This document shows, piece after piece, positions 12,001-18,695 of a DNA stretch of 57,973 nucleotides. How positions within the stretch are numbered: the first letter of the stretch is position 1; each line of letters opens with the position of its first letter. Origin of the DNA: Gemmataceae bacterium (GTDB lineage: Bacteria; Planctomycetota; Planctomycetia; Gemmatales; Gemmataceae); the NCBI GenBank assembly GCA_025055215.1, contig JANWYO010000164.1, positions 1 through 57,973 on the forward strand. The letters are read 5' to 3'. The translations under genes were made by a program, and so were the position numbers. The notes below the pieces were generated by a model. The model saw only the letters and a program-made list of their open reading frames with translations, was not told the DNA's origin and did no database searches.

Positions 12001-12083
12001 CCCGCCGGCGACTTGGCGCTTCGCTTCCGCTTGACGGACCACGACAGATTGAAGAGCTTCCGCAGCCATCTCGACGTGAACAT
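1..12083 (-). CDS. Giant LEPR-XLL / autotransporter-associated beta-strand repeat protein (3' end outside window)
   Basis: The minus strand is open from an ATG at 12083 to the left edge, giving at least 4,027 residues. Passages read near 7150, 5920 and 960 share one frame. The N-terminus has no clear signal peptide but carries RRWRPEIERLEDRLAPA, the planctomycete LEPR-XLL-type motif. It is followed by VWTGQGTTNLWSDPGNW, an opener seen again as TWDGG...W..P.NW near 1700 and 170. The bulk is beta-strand repeats of the type SLTKAGSGVFTLTGANTYTG. Blocks close with LINNDGSDPVNGTFAGLP and then YFGGDGNDVVI (about 1870-1750) or TVQYNGGDGNDVVL (about 320-190). The protein is probably an extracellular, adhesin-like, repetitive beta-solenoid; no catalytic domain was recognised. 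Its C-terminal anchor or export signal lies outside the window. The family call is firm; the biological role is unknown. Confidence 0.9.
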   Translation of the reverse strand, partial: MFTSRWLRKLFNLSWSVKRKRSAKSPAGRRWRPEIERLEDRLAPAVHVWTGQGTTNLWSDPGNWAGGLLPTGSADLVFPSVTTNLVNINNLAGLMVNSITVSGSGYDISGNAIVLGVGGIIATNPTGTNIINLNLFLSPPSGFTTTFASTVPGTTLILAGRIETGGGSLTPVAITPLVTGAGDVEISGVITGAGGITKFGTGTLIFSGMGSNTYTGTTTINQGTLLLMKDQTFPTIAIPSTLIIGDGYGGYQADVVRLLANDQIANFVTITINSSGFLDFFGFSNVVGAINMNLGTQSSASLATGTGTLTLNGNITVNLDANVQTTTHTMPASISGAMSLGGAARTFTVNDAGNLIDLDISANIVGTGAFTKAGAGGMRLSGNNSYTGVTTLGAGTLLIGSNSAIPGNLGVSGVGTLIADGGNRTITGQVLAATGFNTAGTFDLTFAGTMTFGTAAPTFTINNAGLTTFGPIATTNLALTKAGTGTLQLNGVNSYTGLTNINAGTLTFTGFGSALGSAGFNIAAGAALVLDNVSTNSANRIGDSAPINLSGGTLMTIGNTAASTSETVGTITLISGTSIIQSINLGPGTGFTSPALARFNGNVSFVGVNADLGSATNQIVFGTAPTLTNGILPYATVTTDATGLEFATYGANGIAPLTSGPFFSNNLATALPTQNVKVSASHALTTATTINGLLLSGNGIDISGTHTLTVTSGAILNTGGDNTIGTMTLSLPNFNEVGTITLSGATGGTFQIGFNGATTGALAFNATAAAVQSALEALTTIGAGNVAVTGSAGGPYTVTFQGALGSANQSPLLFASALTPGTATITYASTDGSESFISAHGGTKLTINSPIGGGSIRKGGDGTVVLAADNSGQAGVILATRGILHVENATALGSTTTGTIVFPGGALAVGTVSLVAEPLTIAGRGPNDTGALQNLGGSNGIPGNLTLAADSIVRVAVGTLTVSGIIGGTPALVKTGTGALVYAGSAANTHSGTTVVAEGSLILAKTAGNAISGPLIVGDNVGGSGADIVRLVNSNQILDTALITVGSSGLLDLAPGGVTDLVGALTLLLGPTESALINTGTGTLTLNGNLFVNALPLAATTAVITGNFSLGGAARTFTIAPFDPSVTPGISLDINGALQSNTSALAVTQVGRGTMRFSGVDPNTHGPTTVNEGTLILNKVAGVTAIPAALTVGDNAGAPGSDVVRLNAPDQIANGINVTINSAGYLDLANAKDEIGGLGLVVGLGFSAAVDLGSGTLILGSGVGVTLSGSTTYGSPAARISGGDLGLLPSSAASNASRDFVVADSGNAVDLLITSRMVNGPTFFQAGLSKFGSGTLLATGTNTFSGPVAVNAGTLHLTGSNSYAGATTLGVNTQLILSGNGQIANSSAYTVNAGATLLLDNTTLNNPNRLRDAGTITLLGGTLSYLGAPGALSAETIGTIVLGTGASVIQSVSGLNAGTVQLVSSGLVRSVGNGTVDFQAGTTNIGTPTNQVVFTNAPALSGGILPFASVNGADLATHNGAGTSIRPVTNYVGSLAAAGPTDNVRLTASEVFNGSKVVNSLVIVGEGVTLSGTGSLTLASGQLVASGRNNTVSLATLHLGGSEGIVQVDSNSLLTISSSVVSTNANALTKSGLGTLTLSGSSTYTGTTRIEGGFLLVQSAHALGSTAGATIVSPWATLQVAPGLVLAPEPITLNGTGVAGTAGAVQLLGGSSTLTGPISLASTSMVNVPLFGQDLTLSGIISGSGGLTKLGTGTLILSGTNTFTGATSVGEGILVAQNDLALGGTGGATTVVSGATLAIAGGVNVTTEPLTVSGTGLNSIGALVGMAGSNSFAGTITLNTNPVWISVEGGATLDLSGATASNANGILKIGTGTLIFSGLNPNLHTGATTINEGTLLLNKAAGVNAIAGALVIGDTFGGGNADVVRLLANNQIADGVVITINTSGLLDLNNFNDVVGAVNTFLGPSYSANITTGTGLITLGGAFAVFVAAGTVPRSPAVTVTGNLSLGGADRLFTVNDGAPVDDLVINGPISGSGGIIKWGTGNMVLAGTGTSNFSGTLTLNQGVVTARNPSAFGAPGNGVFIAAGAALQFDGNINYSLSETLLVNGSGISGTGAIRNIGGANTFAGPINLLGTATIALAVESGTLTLGGTINTTSNPPVTKDGPGALVLTDVAFGTSSWTVTAGSLGLAGANGRLDNPSSITVGQAAQLTLDNTAAFNGNRLPDTAPILLNGGSLNFLGNDSVNSSETVGTVTLSNAARILSRKGTGANADLVLRGLVRNAQAGVAFIGQGGDLGLGPGNRIRFINSPAALLNNQIFPFASVVGSTGLEFATLDGTHGIRALGPSDSSYITTLTGAGPTHNVRLSASATASTQTINGLLLAGTGVNIAGFGQTLTIASGALLNSAGSNTLSVQNLNLPASGTSESFVSVEEGGNLTVSSMVTSGYLLKQELGNLTLAGANTNLTGTITIGRGTLTATQANSLGTSTAPTVILTGAALQIQGNLNLPEPVTVSGAGINGTGAIRGLTGNHTLSGTVTLVGNVTIGADMPNPGMININAAITGTGNLTKVGSGILNFQGISANTYVGTTTVLAGTLALTKDVANAIPGNLIIGDDTLLLPAEVEFFRNNQIADAAIVTVNSTGVLDYDVYNDTINVLSLRIGQSSSSLVTNNGNGGILTLNNSVTLDMTTTAHAGSPPAVISGDLLLGAVRSFAIVDSPAPIDLIISGQISGAGSFTMLAPASPGGLGGGTLLLTGSTPNTFTGTTTVQAGVLLLSKAPGANAIGGSHTTQLVIGDGLGGSMADQVILRAPNQIADVLLVTVNSSGLFDLETYSASDVIGGLGLGIGTISSAVVRTGTGTITLGGEVTVNPSPNTTVFSPSPVISGRLMLGALDRFFTVNNGGPVDDLVVNAVILSASAGITKAGAGTMVMGGTAANTYLSGNGTWVIGGSLKLAKSNALGDPSNITTVVPGASLQLQGGITVQNMLQISGWGQFSNFTASGALENISGSNTWNGQISMAAATTINVTAGTLTVSGSLDGITDVSKVGPGTLVLAGFNSYVGALAVNSGVVRAESPFALGIDGSAASGTVVLPGGALAIAGGVDIGAEHVNLFGRGVGGGALVNADNLNTFAGPIQLHGFSTGLGAADGKLYLNGTITGASDILKLGAGVIALGGTNSYTGTVTIANGAISVAHNMALGSTSAGTFVSSGASLQFENNVSVVNEPLTIQGAGLNGIGVLHNVSGTNSYVGTITALPGTMTLGSEAGRLTLGGILQGGSNGVAKVGSGIFSLAGSNAFTGPVHIFDGTLEVNSQLGASSAVTVHNGGTLGGTGPVLGPTTVHSGGSINPGNTGPGTLTTANVLLSPGSNFRVELLGTHPGTTYDQLNVIGTITLNNANLVGTGALPLGALTLTLINNDGSDPVNGTFAGLPNNATFTMAGRTFTIDYFGGDGNDVVITALTITRTWDGGSLTTNNWSDPDNWTSGVPGAGDVIVFAGTLRQNNVNDLTILPGNFFQAIIFLNGGFTLNGNPVLLLDNVSAIVSHAGVNVLNMPVTLTDTVGTSLVSHSGSTLTIAGNVSVAGALNLTGAGVGTITGSISGPGSLSKTASGNWTLAGTNTFAGPVSIAVGTLIVQNGNAIPNGSNVDVAAGATLDTTHANETIGSLSGNGNVLLGNRTLTTGGNNGSTIFGGVISGSGSLTKAGSGVFTLTGANTYTGTTTISGGTLQLGASGVLADSTLVSVAGGATFDVGGHSETIGALTGGGVTSLAGGTLTTGGLGSTSYSGPITGSGHLVKVGTSTFTLTGTHSWTGTTTVAAGTLSVLGLLGPGNTVTVGSGAVLAGTGTIAGPVFAQSGGTIYPGVNGLGILDTGSVTFASGSSFQVRLSGTTLGTQYDQLRVTGSVDLTGALLIGTLAFTTSFGQTFTLIDNDGTDPVVGTFANVPDPSNFTFGSPTFTFTVQYNGGDGNDVVLIANAPRRTWDGGGTNDFWTNPVNWVGDVAPNPNDILVFAGTLRLTNTNNFPANTPFQAI
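9600..9910 (-). other. Nested domain inside the giant protein's repeat array
   Basis: Read on the minus strand in the frame of the giant gene, this stretch departs from the glycine/threonine beta-strand repeat. It reads as TGGTFQIGFNGATTGALAF, then AAAVQSALEALTTIGAGNV and GGPYTVTFQGALG. This pattern (F.L.FNG.TT..IAYNATA..VQAALEALSTIG.GNV.V.G..GGPYTVTF.G.L) recurs in other large planctomycete and bacterial surface proteins, from memory of such proteins. Only one copy was noticed here, so it looks inserted between beta-strand repeats rather than part of their amplification. Confidence 0.6.
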
Positions 12084-12641
12084 GAGTCGTTGTTCCTGAA
12101 GGCCCCACAGTCTTGCGATGAGACAGTCAGTCTTTGCCCCTCGTCGGGCGGGGTCGCTGCGGGGACGTCATCCCCAGAGTCGCTTGGCAACGGTGCGGGG
12201 TGAACGGGTTCGAAAAGCGAGCCATGGCTCGGGCCAAGCCGGTTGCCGGCCTCCCCCGGAAACCTGGCTGCCTCGATACGAGTCAAATTCGGACACCCCT
12301 GGTCTCTGTTCCGACAGTCTCGTGAAGCCCGGTGCGGGGAGAAACCCGTGGGCGCCGCCCGCTTGGATATTCCGAACAAAGCGTGCGGCCGGACTTGAGA
12401 GAACTGCTGATGTTAAATAGTGAGGCTTTTGCGCGAAGAAAGCAAGTAAAATCCGGCAGCGATGCGGCTTTCTTCTCCAGTTTGGCAGGATCGTTTCCGA
12501 GCGTCTGCCACAGTGTGCAGGGCGTGCAGAGCAGACACGCCCGGCGCGACCGGTCCCAAGCGGGCGCAGGGCTTGGTCCTTCAGGCCGGGTCGCGGTATG
12601 CTGGCAACGGTTCAACCCGTTGTGCCGGAGGTGATGGCCAC
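12084..12641. other. Divergent intergenic region between the giant surface gene and aroB
   Basis: This 558-bp stretch separates two divergently transcribed genes and must hold both promoters. No convincing pair of -35 and -10 boxes was found on either strand. An AT-richer patch around 12395-12425 (TTGAGA, then TTAAATA 13-14 bp later) has too short a spacer. No gene was recognised; short frames open here have no family signature. Confidence 0.5.
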
Positions 12642-13736
12642 GTGCCCGTCGAAACCGTCGCGGTCCGCTTGCAGGAGCGGAGTTACGAGATCGTCGTGAC
12701 CACCGGCGATGCGGCCGGTTTCGGGCTATTTGCGCGCCAGCGGCTTCGGGGCCGGCACGCCTTCGTGGTGACCGACGAAAATGCCGCGCCCCACGCCCGA
12801 CAGGCGGCGGCCTCGCTCGAGGCCGCCGGCTTTCAAACCCGCCTCGTGGTCCTACCCCCAGGCGAGGCGCAGAAGTCCCTTGCCACGGCCGCACAGTTGT
12901 ACGACCACCTGGTGGACGCTCGCGCCGACCGCACCACCACCATTGTTGCCGTCGGCGGCGGCGTCATCGGCGACTTAGCCGGCTTCGTCGCCGCGACCTT
13001 CAACCGCGGCCTACCCCTCCTCATGGTTCCCACCACGCTGCTCGCCATGGTGGACAGCTCCGTCGGCGGTAAGGTCGGCGTCAACCACCCAAGAGCGAAA
13101 AACCTCATCGGCGCGTTTCACCAACCCGTCGGCGTCTGGATCGATACCGCGGCGCTCGACACACTTCCCGGCCGGGAGTACCGCAGCGGCCTCGCTGAAG
13201 TCGTCAAATACGGCATCATCCTCGACGCGGAATTTTTCAACTTTCTCGAAAAAAACACGGAGGCCCTTCTGGCCCGCGACCCGGTGATTGTCCGTCGGGT
13301 GATTGCGCGGTGTTGCCGCTTGAAGGCCGATGTCGTGGAACAGGACGAACGCGAGGAAACCGGGCTTCGGGCGGTGTTGAACTATGGCCACACGTTCGCC
13401 CACGCCTTCGAGACAGCCGCCGGCTATGGGAGTTGGCTTCATGGCGAGGCGGTGGCGGCCGGCATGGTTTGCGCCAGCCGCTTGGCGGAGCGGCGTGGCC
13501 TGATTGCCGCCGAGGTCACTCGGCGGCAACTCGAACTACTGCAAGCCCTTCAGCTGCCGACGACCATCCCACCGTGGCCCATCGATGCGCTGCTGGAGAC
13601 GATGCGGAGCGACAAGAAAGCCCTGTTCGGCCGGCTGCGCTTCGTCTTGCCCCGCCGCCTTGGCGAAGTCGCCCTGTTCGACGACGTGTCGGAAGACGAC
13701 GTTCGGGCGGTGCTTGGCGCAGCAACCAGTCCTTGA
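12642..13736 (+). CDS. aroB: 3-dehydroquinate synthase
   Basis: AroB converts DAHP to 3-dehydroquinate, the second step of the cytoplasmic shikimate pathway, using NAD and a divalent metal. The 364 residues show the family landmarks in order: GGGVIGDLAGFVAA for NAD binding, PTTLLAMVDSSVGGKVGVN, KNLIGAFHQP, GLAEVVKYG, the metal-binding NYGHTFAHAFE and HGEAVAAGM. The frame stays open up to an ATG at 12462, but the extra 60 residues are unlike any AroB. A GTG at 12642 with GGAGG at 12627-12631 gives the usual family length, so it was chosen. The gene stands alone, convergent with the DUF1501 gene downstream. It is not next to other aro genes in this window. Confidence 0.95.
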   Translation: MPVETVAVRLQERSYEIVVTTGDAAGFGLFARQRLRGRHAFVVTDENAAPHARQAAASLEAAGFQTRLVVLPPGEAQKSLATAAQLYDHLVDARADRTTTIVAVGGGVIGDLAGFVAATFNRGLPLLMVPTTLLAMVDSSVGGKVGVNHPRAKNLIGAFHQPVGVWIDTAALDTLPGREYRSGLAEVVKYGIILDAEFFNFLEKNTEALLARDPVIVRRVIARCCRLKADVVEQDEREETGLRAVLNYGHTFAHAFETAAGYGSWLHGEAVAAGMVCASRLAERRGLIAAEVTRRQLELLQALQLPTTIPPWPIDALLETMRSDKKALFGRLRFVLPRRLGEVALFDDVSEDDVRAVLGAATSP

Positions 13737-13907
13737 GAGCGCGAGGGTTGTTGGTCGCTTCGTACGGGTTGGCGCCGGCGAGGGCGTTCGCGGGGGCTCT
13801 GCGGGCGCAAACCGACAAGTCGAGCACCAGGGAACCGGTGCGGGTGCTATCAGCGCAAACCGAGTCCAAGGCACCGGCGTGAGATCAACAATCGTCCGGC
13901 CAACGAC

Positions 13908-15140
13908 TCACGCCTTGAAAATCTCGACCGGCCGGAACTCTTCGCCCAAGACCTCCTTGCTGGAGACCCCCAGCCAGCGGTCAAGTACCGCGGCGTACAC
14001 CTGCCGAAAGTCGATCTTGTACTTGAGGTTGCCCAAGCGAGTGTCTTCGGTGAGGCTCGGCTGCTCGCCGACGATGCCTGCCTTGAGGCAGCTCCCGACC
14101 AGTAGCATCGGCGCGGCGGCGCCATGGTCGGTGCCACGGCTGCCATTTTCGTACGGCCTGCGGCCAAACTCCGAAAACGTCATCATCAGGAGCCGATCCT
14201 TGTAGCCCCGGGCCGCCAAGTCTTTGTAGAACGCCGTCATGGCATCGGACAATTGCTGGAGCAGGGCTGCGTGGGTCGGCAGCTGATTGGCGTGGGTGTC
14301 GAAGCCGTCGATCGACACGTAAAAGATGCGCGCCCCCAACTCGGCCGTGATGAGCTGGGCGGCCAGCTTCAACCGATTGGCCAAGCCGGTCTGCGGATAG
14401 GGCACTTTGGGCTGGTAGTTGCGGCCGATCTCGCGGAGCCGGCGGCTGCTGTCGTAAGTGTTGACGGCCGTCCGGCGTACGAAATCCAGCAGGCCGGGGC
14501 TCCCCCCGGTCGGCTGGGCGACTCCCTCGATGACGGCGCGCTGGTTCTTCTGGTCGGGGCCGCTGGCGGCACTCGTTTTGAGCTGGAAGTCTTCCAGCGA
14601 GGTGATCGACGGCACCCGCACGGGGGCGCCAGTCAACGCCAGCGGCGCGAACTCGTTGTTCGTCGCCAAGTGAAAGGCCGGCGTACCCTTCATGCTCCGC
14701 AGCGCCTTGCCGATCCATCCCTCGGTGAGGTTGTCGGCCAGGCTGGCTGCCTGCCAGATGTCCATCGACCGGAAATGCGACTGGTTCGGGTTCGGATACC
14801 CCACCCCCTGGACGATGCACAGGGCCCGGTCTTCCAACAGGCTCGCCAAGCCTCCCATCGACGGATGCAGGCCGAACCGGTCGTCGATCTTTTTCAGCTG
14901 CGCTGTCGGCAGCTTCAACGTCGGCCGAAGCTTTGCATAGTCCGGGTCGGTGTACGGAACCACGGTATTCAGGCCGTCATTGCCGCCCGTCAGCTGCACC
15001 ACGACCAGAATGGTGTCCTTGGCACCCGGCTGGTCGGCCGGCGGCGCTGCCGCGGCCGTCCGGCTCAGGAACGTCGGCACCGTCAAGCCACAGGCTACCA
15101 ATGAAGTCGACTTGAGAAAATCGCGTCGGGAAAATGCCAT
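13908..15140 (-). CDS. DUF1501 family protein with Tat-type signal
   Basis: The 410-residue product begins with a Tat-like leader (SRRDFLK followed by a hydrophobic stretch and an Ala-rich cleavage region), so export in folded form is likely. The body has VVVQLTGGNDGLNTVVPY near the N-terminus, GYPNPNQSHFRSMDIWQ, and FDTHANQ and TFSEFGRRPYENGSRGTDHGAAAPMLLVG in the second half. These are the usual DUF1501 signatures, resembling alkaline-phosphatase-fold sulfatase-like proteins. Start choice is supported by GAGGAG 7 bases upstream. The gene lies 98 bp after the DUF1800 gene on the same strand, the standard planctomycete pairing. The biochemical function of the pair is not established. Confidence 0.92.
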   Translation of the reverse strand: MAFSRRDFLKSTSLVACGLTVPTFLSRTAAAAPPADQPGAKDTILVVVQLTGGNDGLNTVVPYTDPDYAKLRPTLKLPTAQLKKIDDRFGLHPSMGGLASLLEDRALCIVQGVGYPNPNQSHFRSMDIWQAASLADNLTEGWIGKALRSMKGTPAFHLATNNEFAPLALTGAPVRVPSITSLEDFQLKTSAASGPDQKNQRAVIEGVAQPTGGSPGLLDFVRRTAVNTYDSSRRLREIGRNYQPKVPYPQTGLANRLKLAAQLITAELGARIFYVSIDGFDTHANQLPTHAALLQQLSDAMTAFYKDLAARGYKDRLLMMTFSEFGRRPYENGSRGTDHGAAAPMLLVGSCLKAGIVGEQPSLTEDTRLGNLKYKIDFRQVYAAVLDRWLGVSSKEVLGEEFRPVEIFKA

Positions 15141-15238
15141 GAGTCGCTCCTCGAATCAGGGGTTGTCAACGGCTCGGCCACTCCTGGGGCTGCCGGATCG
15201 CCTCGGACTCCCTGCCAGGTTCCCGCGAGGGCGGTCGG

Positions 15239-16636
15239 CTAACTCAGCTGGTATTCGGGCAGGGTCAGCACCAGATGGCACAGGCTGCGTACCCGCTGGT
15301 CGGCGGCATCCTGCTCGGTCCAATAGACCGGCACCCGCTGACGACGGGCATCCCGGGCATATTCCAGCAGGCGCTCGCGCGACTCGGCTGGTGCGTCACC
15401 TTGCAGGAACAGAACCAGGAAGAAATCGACGATTTCCTCGTCACTACGCTTGTTGTATTTACGAACCAAAGCCGCGGGATCGGTGCGCCGCCCGAACCGA
15501 GGGTCTTCGGTCGAGGTCATCGCCAAGGTGAGGTTCTGGCGGAACAAGAGCGTCTGGCCATTCAGCCACGCCGGGCCGCCGTCCCACCCTTTGACCGACG
15601 GCGGATAGAACACATTCTGCCCCAGGCCCTCCAAAGCCACCGCGAGGGCCGTGGTCCCCACCCGGCCCTCCAGGGCATGGATGGTGCCCAAGGCGAAATC
15701 GACCGGCGGCTTGATCCGCGCCCGATAGGCCTGCGGCGAGAAGAAGAGGTTCGACCGCAGTATCGTCTTCACCAAGGCGCCGATGTCGAAGTCGCTCTTG
15801 GCGAATTGCGTCGCCAACGGCTCCAGCAGCTCGCGCGTCGGCTCCATCGTCTCGCTGATGAGAAAGCGGAACAGCTTGCCGACGATGAAATAGGGACAGG
15901 AGGGCTGTTCGAGGCAGATCCGCACGATGTCGTCAGCTCCCCACTTCCCCGTTTGCCCCAGCACCGTCTTTTCGCCGTCGTCGTGCTCTTTCGGGTTGAA
16001 CCGGGCTTTGCCCTCGACGATCTCCCAGCCCGTGAACGCCCGGGCGGCCTCGCGGATGTCTTTCTCGGTGTAGTTCCCGATCCCGAGGCTGAACAACTCC
16101 ATCAACTCCCGGGCGTAGTTTTCGTTCGGCTTCCCCTTTTTGCTGGTGTTGGTATCCAGCCAGACCATCATCGCCGGGTCTTTCGACATTTCCAGCAACA
16201 TCGACCGGAAGCTGCCCAGACCGTGGCGACGCATCAGCTCATACTGGCCCAGCATGTACCGGGCGTTGTTGACTTTGGCGTTGCTGGTGGCGAAGTGGTT
16301 GTGCCAGAAGAGCGTCATCTTCTCCAGCAACGGGTGCGGCGAATAGAGCATCCGATAGAGCCACCACGCCCGCAGCTGCGAACCGTTGTTGGCGTCGGCC
16401 AAGCTATGCGCCAGCGGAGCCATTAGCCGATCGAATTCCTCCTGCCCGGGGCCACCCCGCAACAGGGCATCGATCGTCTTGTCCGGGCCATCGCGCAAGG
16501 CGTCATGGAGTTCGGGCCAGCTGGCGCCAAACGCCGCTCGACGGTAGAGATGCCCGACTTTGCGTAAGTCCCACGGCTCCTGCTGGGTTGGCCGATACGG
16601 CTGCCACGCCCAACGCGGATCGATCTCGGTTGCCAT
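15239..16636 (-). CDS. DUF1800 family protein
   Basis: The 465-residue product shows DUF1800 hallmarks: HLYRRAAFGAS near the N-terminus, LEKMTLFWHNHFATSNAKV, NENYARELMELFSLGIGNYTEKDIREAARAFTGW in the middle, and PPSVKGWDGGPAWLN near residue 350. It has no evident signal peptide, unlike its DUF1501 partner. A purine-rich GGGAAGGGAG precedes the ATG at 16636. It is transcribed ahead of the DUF1501 gene with only 98 bp between them, so the two are probably co-transcribed and function together at the cell envelope. The precise role is unknown. Confidence 0.92.
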   Translation of the reverse strand: MATEIDPRWAWQPYRPTQQEPWDLRKVGHLYRRAAFGASWPELHDALRDGPDKTIDALLRGGPGQEEFDRLMAPLAHSLADANNGSQLRAWWLYRMLYSPHPLLEKMTLFWHNHFATSNAKVNNARYMLGQYELMRRHGLGSFRSMLLEMSKDPAMMVWLDTNTSKKGKPNENYARELMELFSLGIGNYTEKDIREAARAFTGWEIVEGKARFNPKEHDDGEKTVLGQTGKWGADDIVRICLEQPSCPYFIVGKLFRFLISETMEPTRELLEPLATQFAKSDFDIGALVKTILRSNLFFSPQAYRARIKPPVDFALGTIHALEGRVGTTALAVALEGLGQNVFYPPSVKGWDGGPAWLNGQTLLFRQNLTLAMTSTEDPRFGRRTDPAALVRKYNKRSDEEIVDFFLVLFLQGDAPAESRERLLEYARDARRQRVPVYWTEQDAADQRVRSLCHLVLTLPEYQLS

Positions 16637-16731
16637 CGTCGTCGGTCTCCCTTCCCAACGGGGGCCTGCGGAACCATCGCTGACCGGCGCAATTCCTTGG
16701 CGGCCAGCTCCTGAGGCCTCGCCGGGCTGTG

Positions 16732-18474
16732 CTACTTCGATACGTGCAGCTGCACGTCGTAGACGAAGTCGTTTTGGCCGTAGCGAACTTCGGTGAGTAA
16801 GTAACCCAGCTTCTGAACGATTTCGATGAAGAGTTTGACTTGTTCCTGAGCCTCGCCGGGGGCAAGCGCCTGGCTGAGAATCGTTTGGGCCAGCAGCTGG
16901 TCTTCAACGGACTTGAGGAAATCGACCGCTCCGTCGGCGAAGACGCAAGTGCGAACCGTGGTGCGGTCGTCGAGTTTCTGCGCCAACAGCGACTCCCTCC
17001 GAAGCTGCCGGACCAGTTCCTGTCCCAGCTCGATGGTCGAGCTGATCAGGAATTGGTCGCCGACCCGGGCGAAGCATGGGCTGAAGTTGAATCGCAGGCC
17101 GTTGGGATCGTTGGCGAGCACCTTATCTTCGAGGAAGCGGTAGCCGACCAGCTTCACCTCCCCCAGTTGCTCCTCGACCAATTTCAGCTGCCCAGACAAG
17201 CCGCCCAGCAAGGCGGCACTCCGCAGGATAGTGTCCATCGACCGACTGAACTCATCCGGCTGGCGCATGCTGATGACGAACCCGAAAGCGGGCAGGCGTT
17301 GGGCTGGCTTTCGGTTGTAGCCGGTGTCCACCTGGTGCGCGACGACAAACCGCTGTTGTGGGCCGGCTTGGGTGAGGAGTTTGCTGATGGAATTGCCCAA
17401 GAGGAATCGGCCAGAGTTCTTGTTGAATTCCTCAAAGTCTTTGGCTTGTTTTTCGGTGAAGAGCTTGGTCCGCTGCTCCCACAGCTGGCCCAGGTCGAGG
17501 TAGTAACTGGTGCTGTAAAGGGCGCCTTTGGGCTTCAAAGGCATTCGGGCCGCCACTTGCCCGGGTGGCGGCACATGGAGCGTGAGCGCCTCGTGCAAAC
17601 CATCGCGGCCCCGCGGCATGGCCAGCAGCAAGCGCAGGCGATCGCCCTGGTCGTGCTCATCGTGGAACAATCCCGCCGCTACCCACGGCGACCGCTTAGC
17701 GACGTCGAGCCAGCCCCCCAACAACACGGTCGTCAGGGCCAGGTTCCGCGGCAGCTCAAAGACCTCTTTGGCGTTCGGCGCCTGGCGCGCGACGTCGAGG
17801 TTGAACCATAGCCAGACGAGCGGCTCATTGCGAGCCTTATCCACCAGTAGTTGCTTGGCCTCCGACATGCCTCGGACCCCAGCGAAACTCCGATTGGTGT
17901 CCAGGCCCGAGTTGATGGCCGCCTTCAGCCCTTCCTCCGAGTTGGCGATCAAAAGGATCGATCCCATGACCGCCAAACGAACCTCGGGGCCGATCTCGAT
18001 GGTCTCCACACCCCGATACGAGCGTCGCTGGGTGGTCAGCTTTATCTCCTGGCGGGCCAGTTCCTGCTCCACGACCTCGAGGGCCAGCCGCACAAACTTT
18101 TGCATCAAAGCTTGGTCCCGACCTTCGACCACCAGGACGGCATGATTCTTGCTACCGAACTTGACGCCGAGCGTGAACCCGCGGAGCTGGTCCAGAAGTC
18201 TCGGCCAAGGAGCTTGCAGCTCCTTCTCCAGGTAAGCCACTAACTGGAGAAACCGCCGAGCGTTTGTCGAGTCCGCCAACTCCTGGATCGCCTGGAGTTT
18301 GTTCAGCGCCACCACCGGCTCCAGGCGAAGAAACGTCTCCACCAAACGCTTTGGCTCGTGGACGAAAAGAACCAGATGAGCCTGATCCGGAAAGTACGGT
18401 TCAGCCCGAGCGGCCAACGGAACCGCGGCCCAAAGCGAACAACATGCGAAGGCGACCAAGTAGCGCTGGCGCAT
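16732..18474 (-). CDS. Secreted DUF3352-like hypothetical protein
   Basis: This 580-residue protein opens with a clear Sec signal peptide (MRQRYLVAFACCSLWAAV then an Ala-rich cleavage site ending ARA-EP). The mature part is a long soluble domain with repeated hydrophobic beta/alpha segments: GFTLGVKFGSKNHAVLVVEGRD, GVETIEIGPEVRLAVMGSILLIANSEEGLKAAI, and DQFLISSTIELGQELVRQL near the C-terminus. This layout resembles DUF3352-type planctomycete proteins, in which self-inspection phrases such as ILLIANS precede a helix. No catalytic motif was seen. It lies 95 bp upstream of the DUF1800 gene on the same strand and could be its operon leader. The family assignment is tentative; the secretion call is strong. 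Confidence 0.7.
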   Translation of the reverse strand: MRQRYLVAFACCSLWAAVPLAARAEPYFPDQAHLVLFVHEPKRLVETFLRLEPVVALNKLQAIQELADSTNARRFLQLVAYLEKELQAPWPRLLDQLRGFTLGVKFGSKNHAVLVVEGRDQALMQKFVRLALEVVEQELARQEIKLTTQRRSYRGVETIEIGPEVRLAVMGSILLIANSEEGLKAAINSGLDTNRSFAGVRGMSEAKQLLVDKARNEPLVWLWFNLDVARQAPNAKEVFELPRNLALTTVLLGGWLDVAKRSPWVAAGLFHDEHDQGDRLRLLLAMPRGRDGLHEALTLHVPPPGQVAARMPLKPKGALYSTSYYLDLGQLWEQRTKLFTEKQAKDFEEFNKNSGRFLLGNSISKLLTQAGPQQRFVVAHQVDTGYNRKPAQRLPAFGFVISMRQPDEFSRSMDTILRSAALLGGLSGQLKLVEEQLGEVKLVGYRFLEDKVLANDPNGLRFNFSPCFARVGDQFLISSTIELGQELVRQLRRESLLAQKLDDRTTVRTCVFADGAVDFLKSVEDQLLAQTILSQALAPGEAQEQVKLFIEIVQKLGYLLTEVRYGQNDFVYDVQLHVSK

Positions 18475-18587
18475 GGGAACGTCTCCGAGGAAGCGGCGGA
18501 CAACGATCGTAAGTTAGCTGTCACCTCTAGGTTTACCCGATTGGCCGCGGTCGTGTTTCAAAAAAAACCGCCCGCCGATCCGTTGTT

Positions 18588-18593
18588 TATAAT
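18588..18593 (+). promoter_or_regulatory. Candidate -10 box (TATAAT)
   Basis: A perfect TATAAT sits 102 bp upstream of the ATG at 18696, in the 221-bp divergent gap between the DUF3352-like gene and the membrane-protein gene. No good TTGACA lies 16-18 bp upstream; that position reads AAACCG in an A-rich tract. It is offered as a weak candidate only. Confidence 0.3.
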
Positions 18594-18695
18594 GTCAAAG
18601 AGCCAACGGCCAAACGCCGCCCGCCCTCGGGAGGGCCCGACGTTGAGCGCCTGCCGGTGGCCAGCGGAGCTGACCACCCGGGAGAAAAGCACCGT

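Noticed and set aside
12462-12641. 60-codon N-terminal extension of AroB
   Set aside because: The added residues are not AroB-like and the GTG at 12642 with GGAGG gives normal length.
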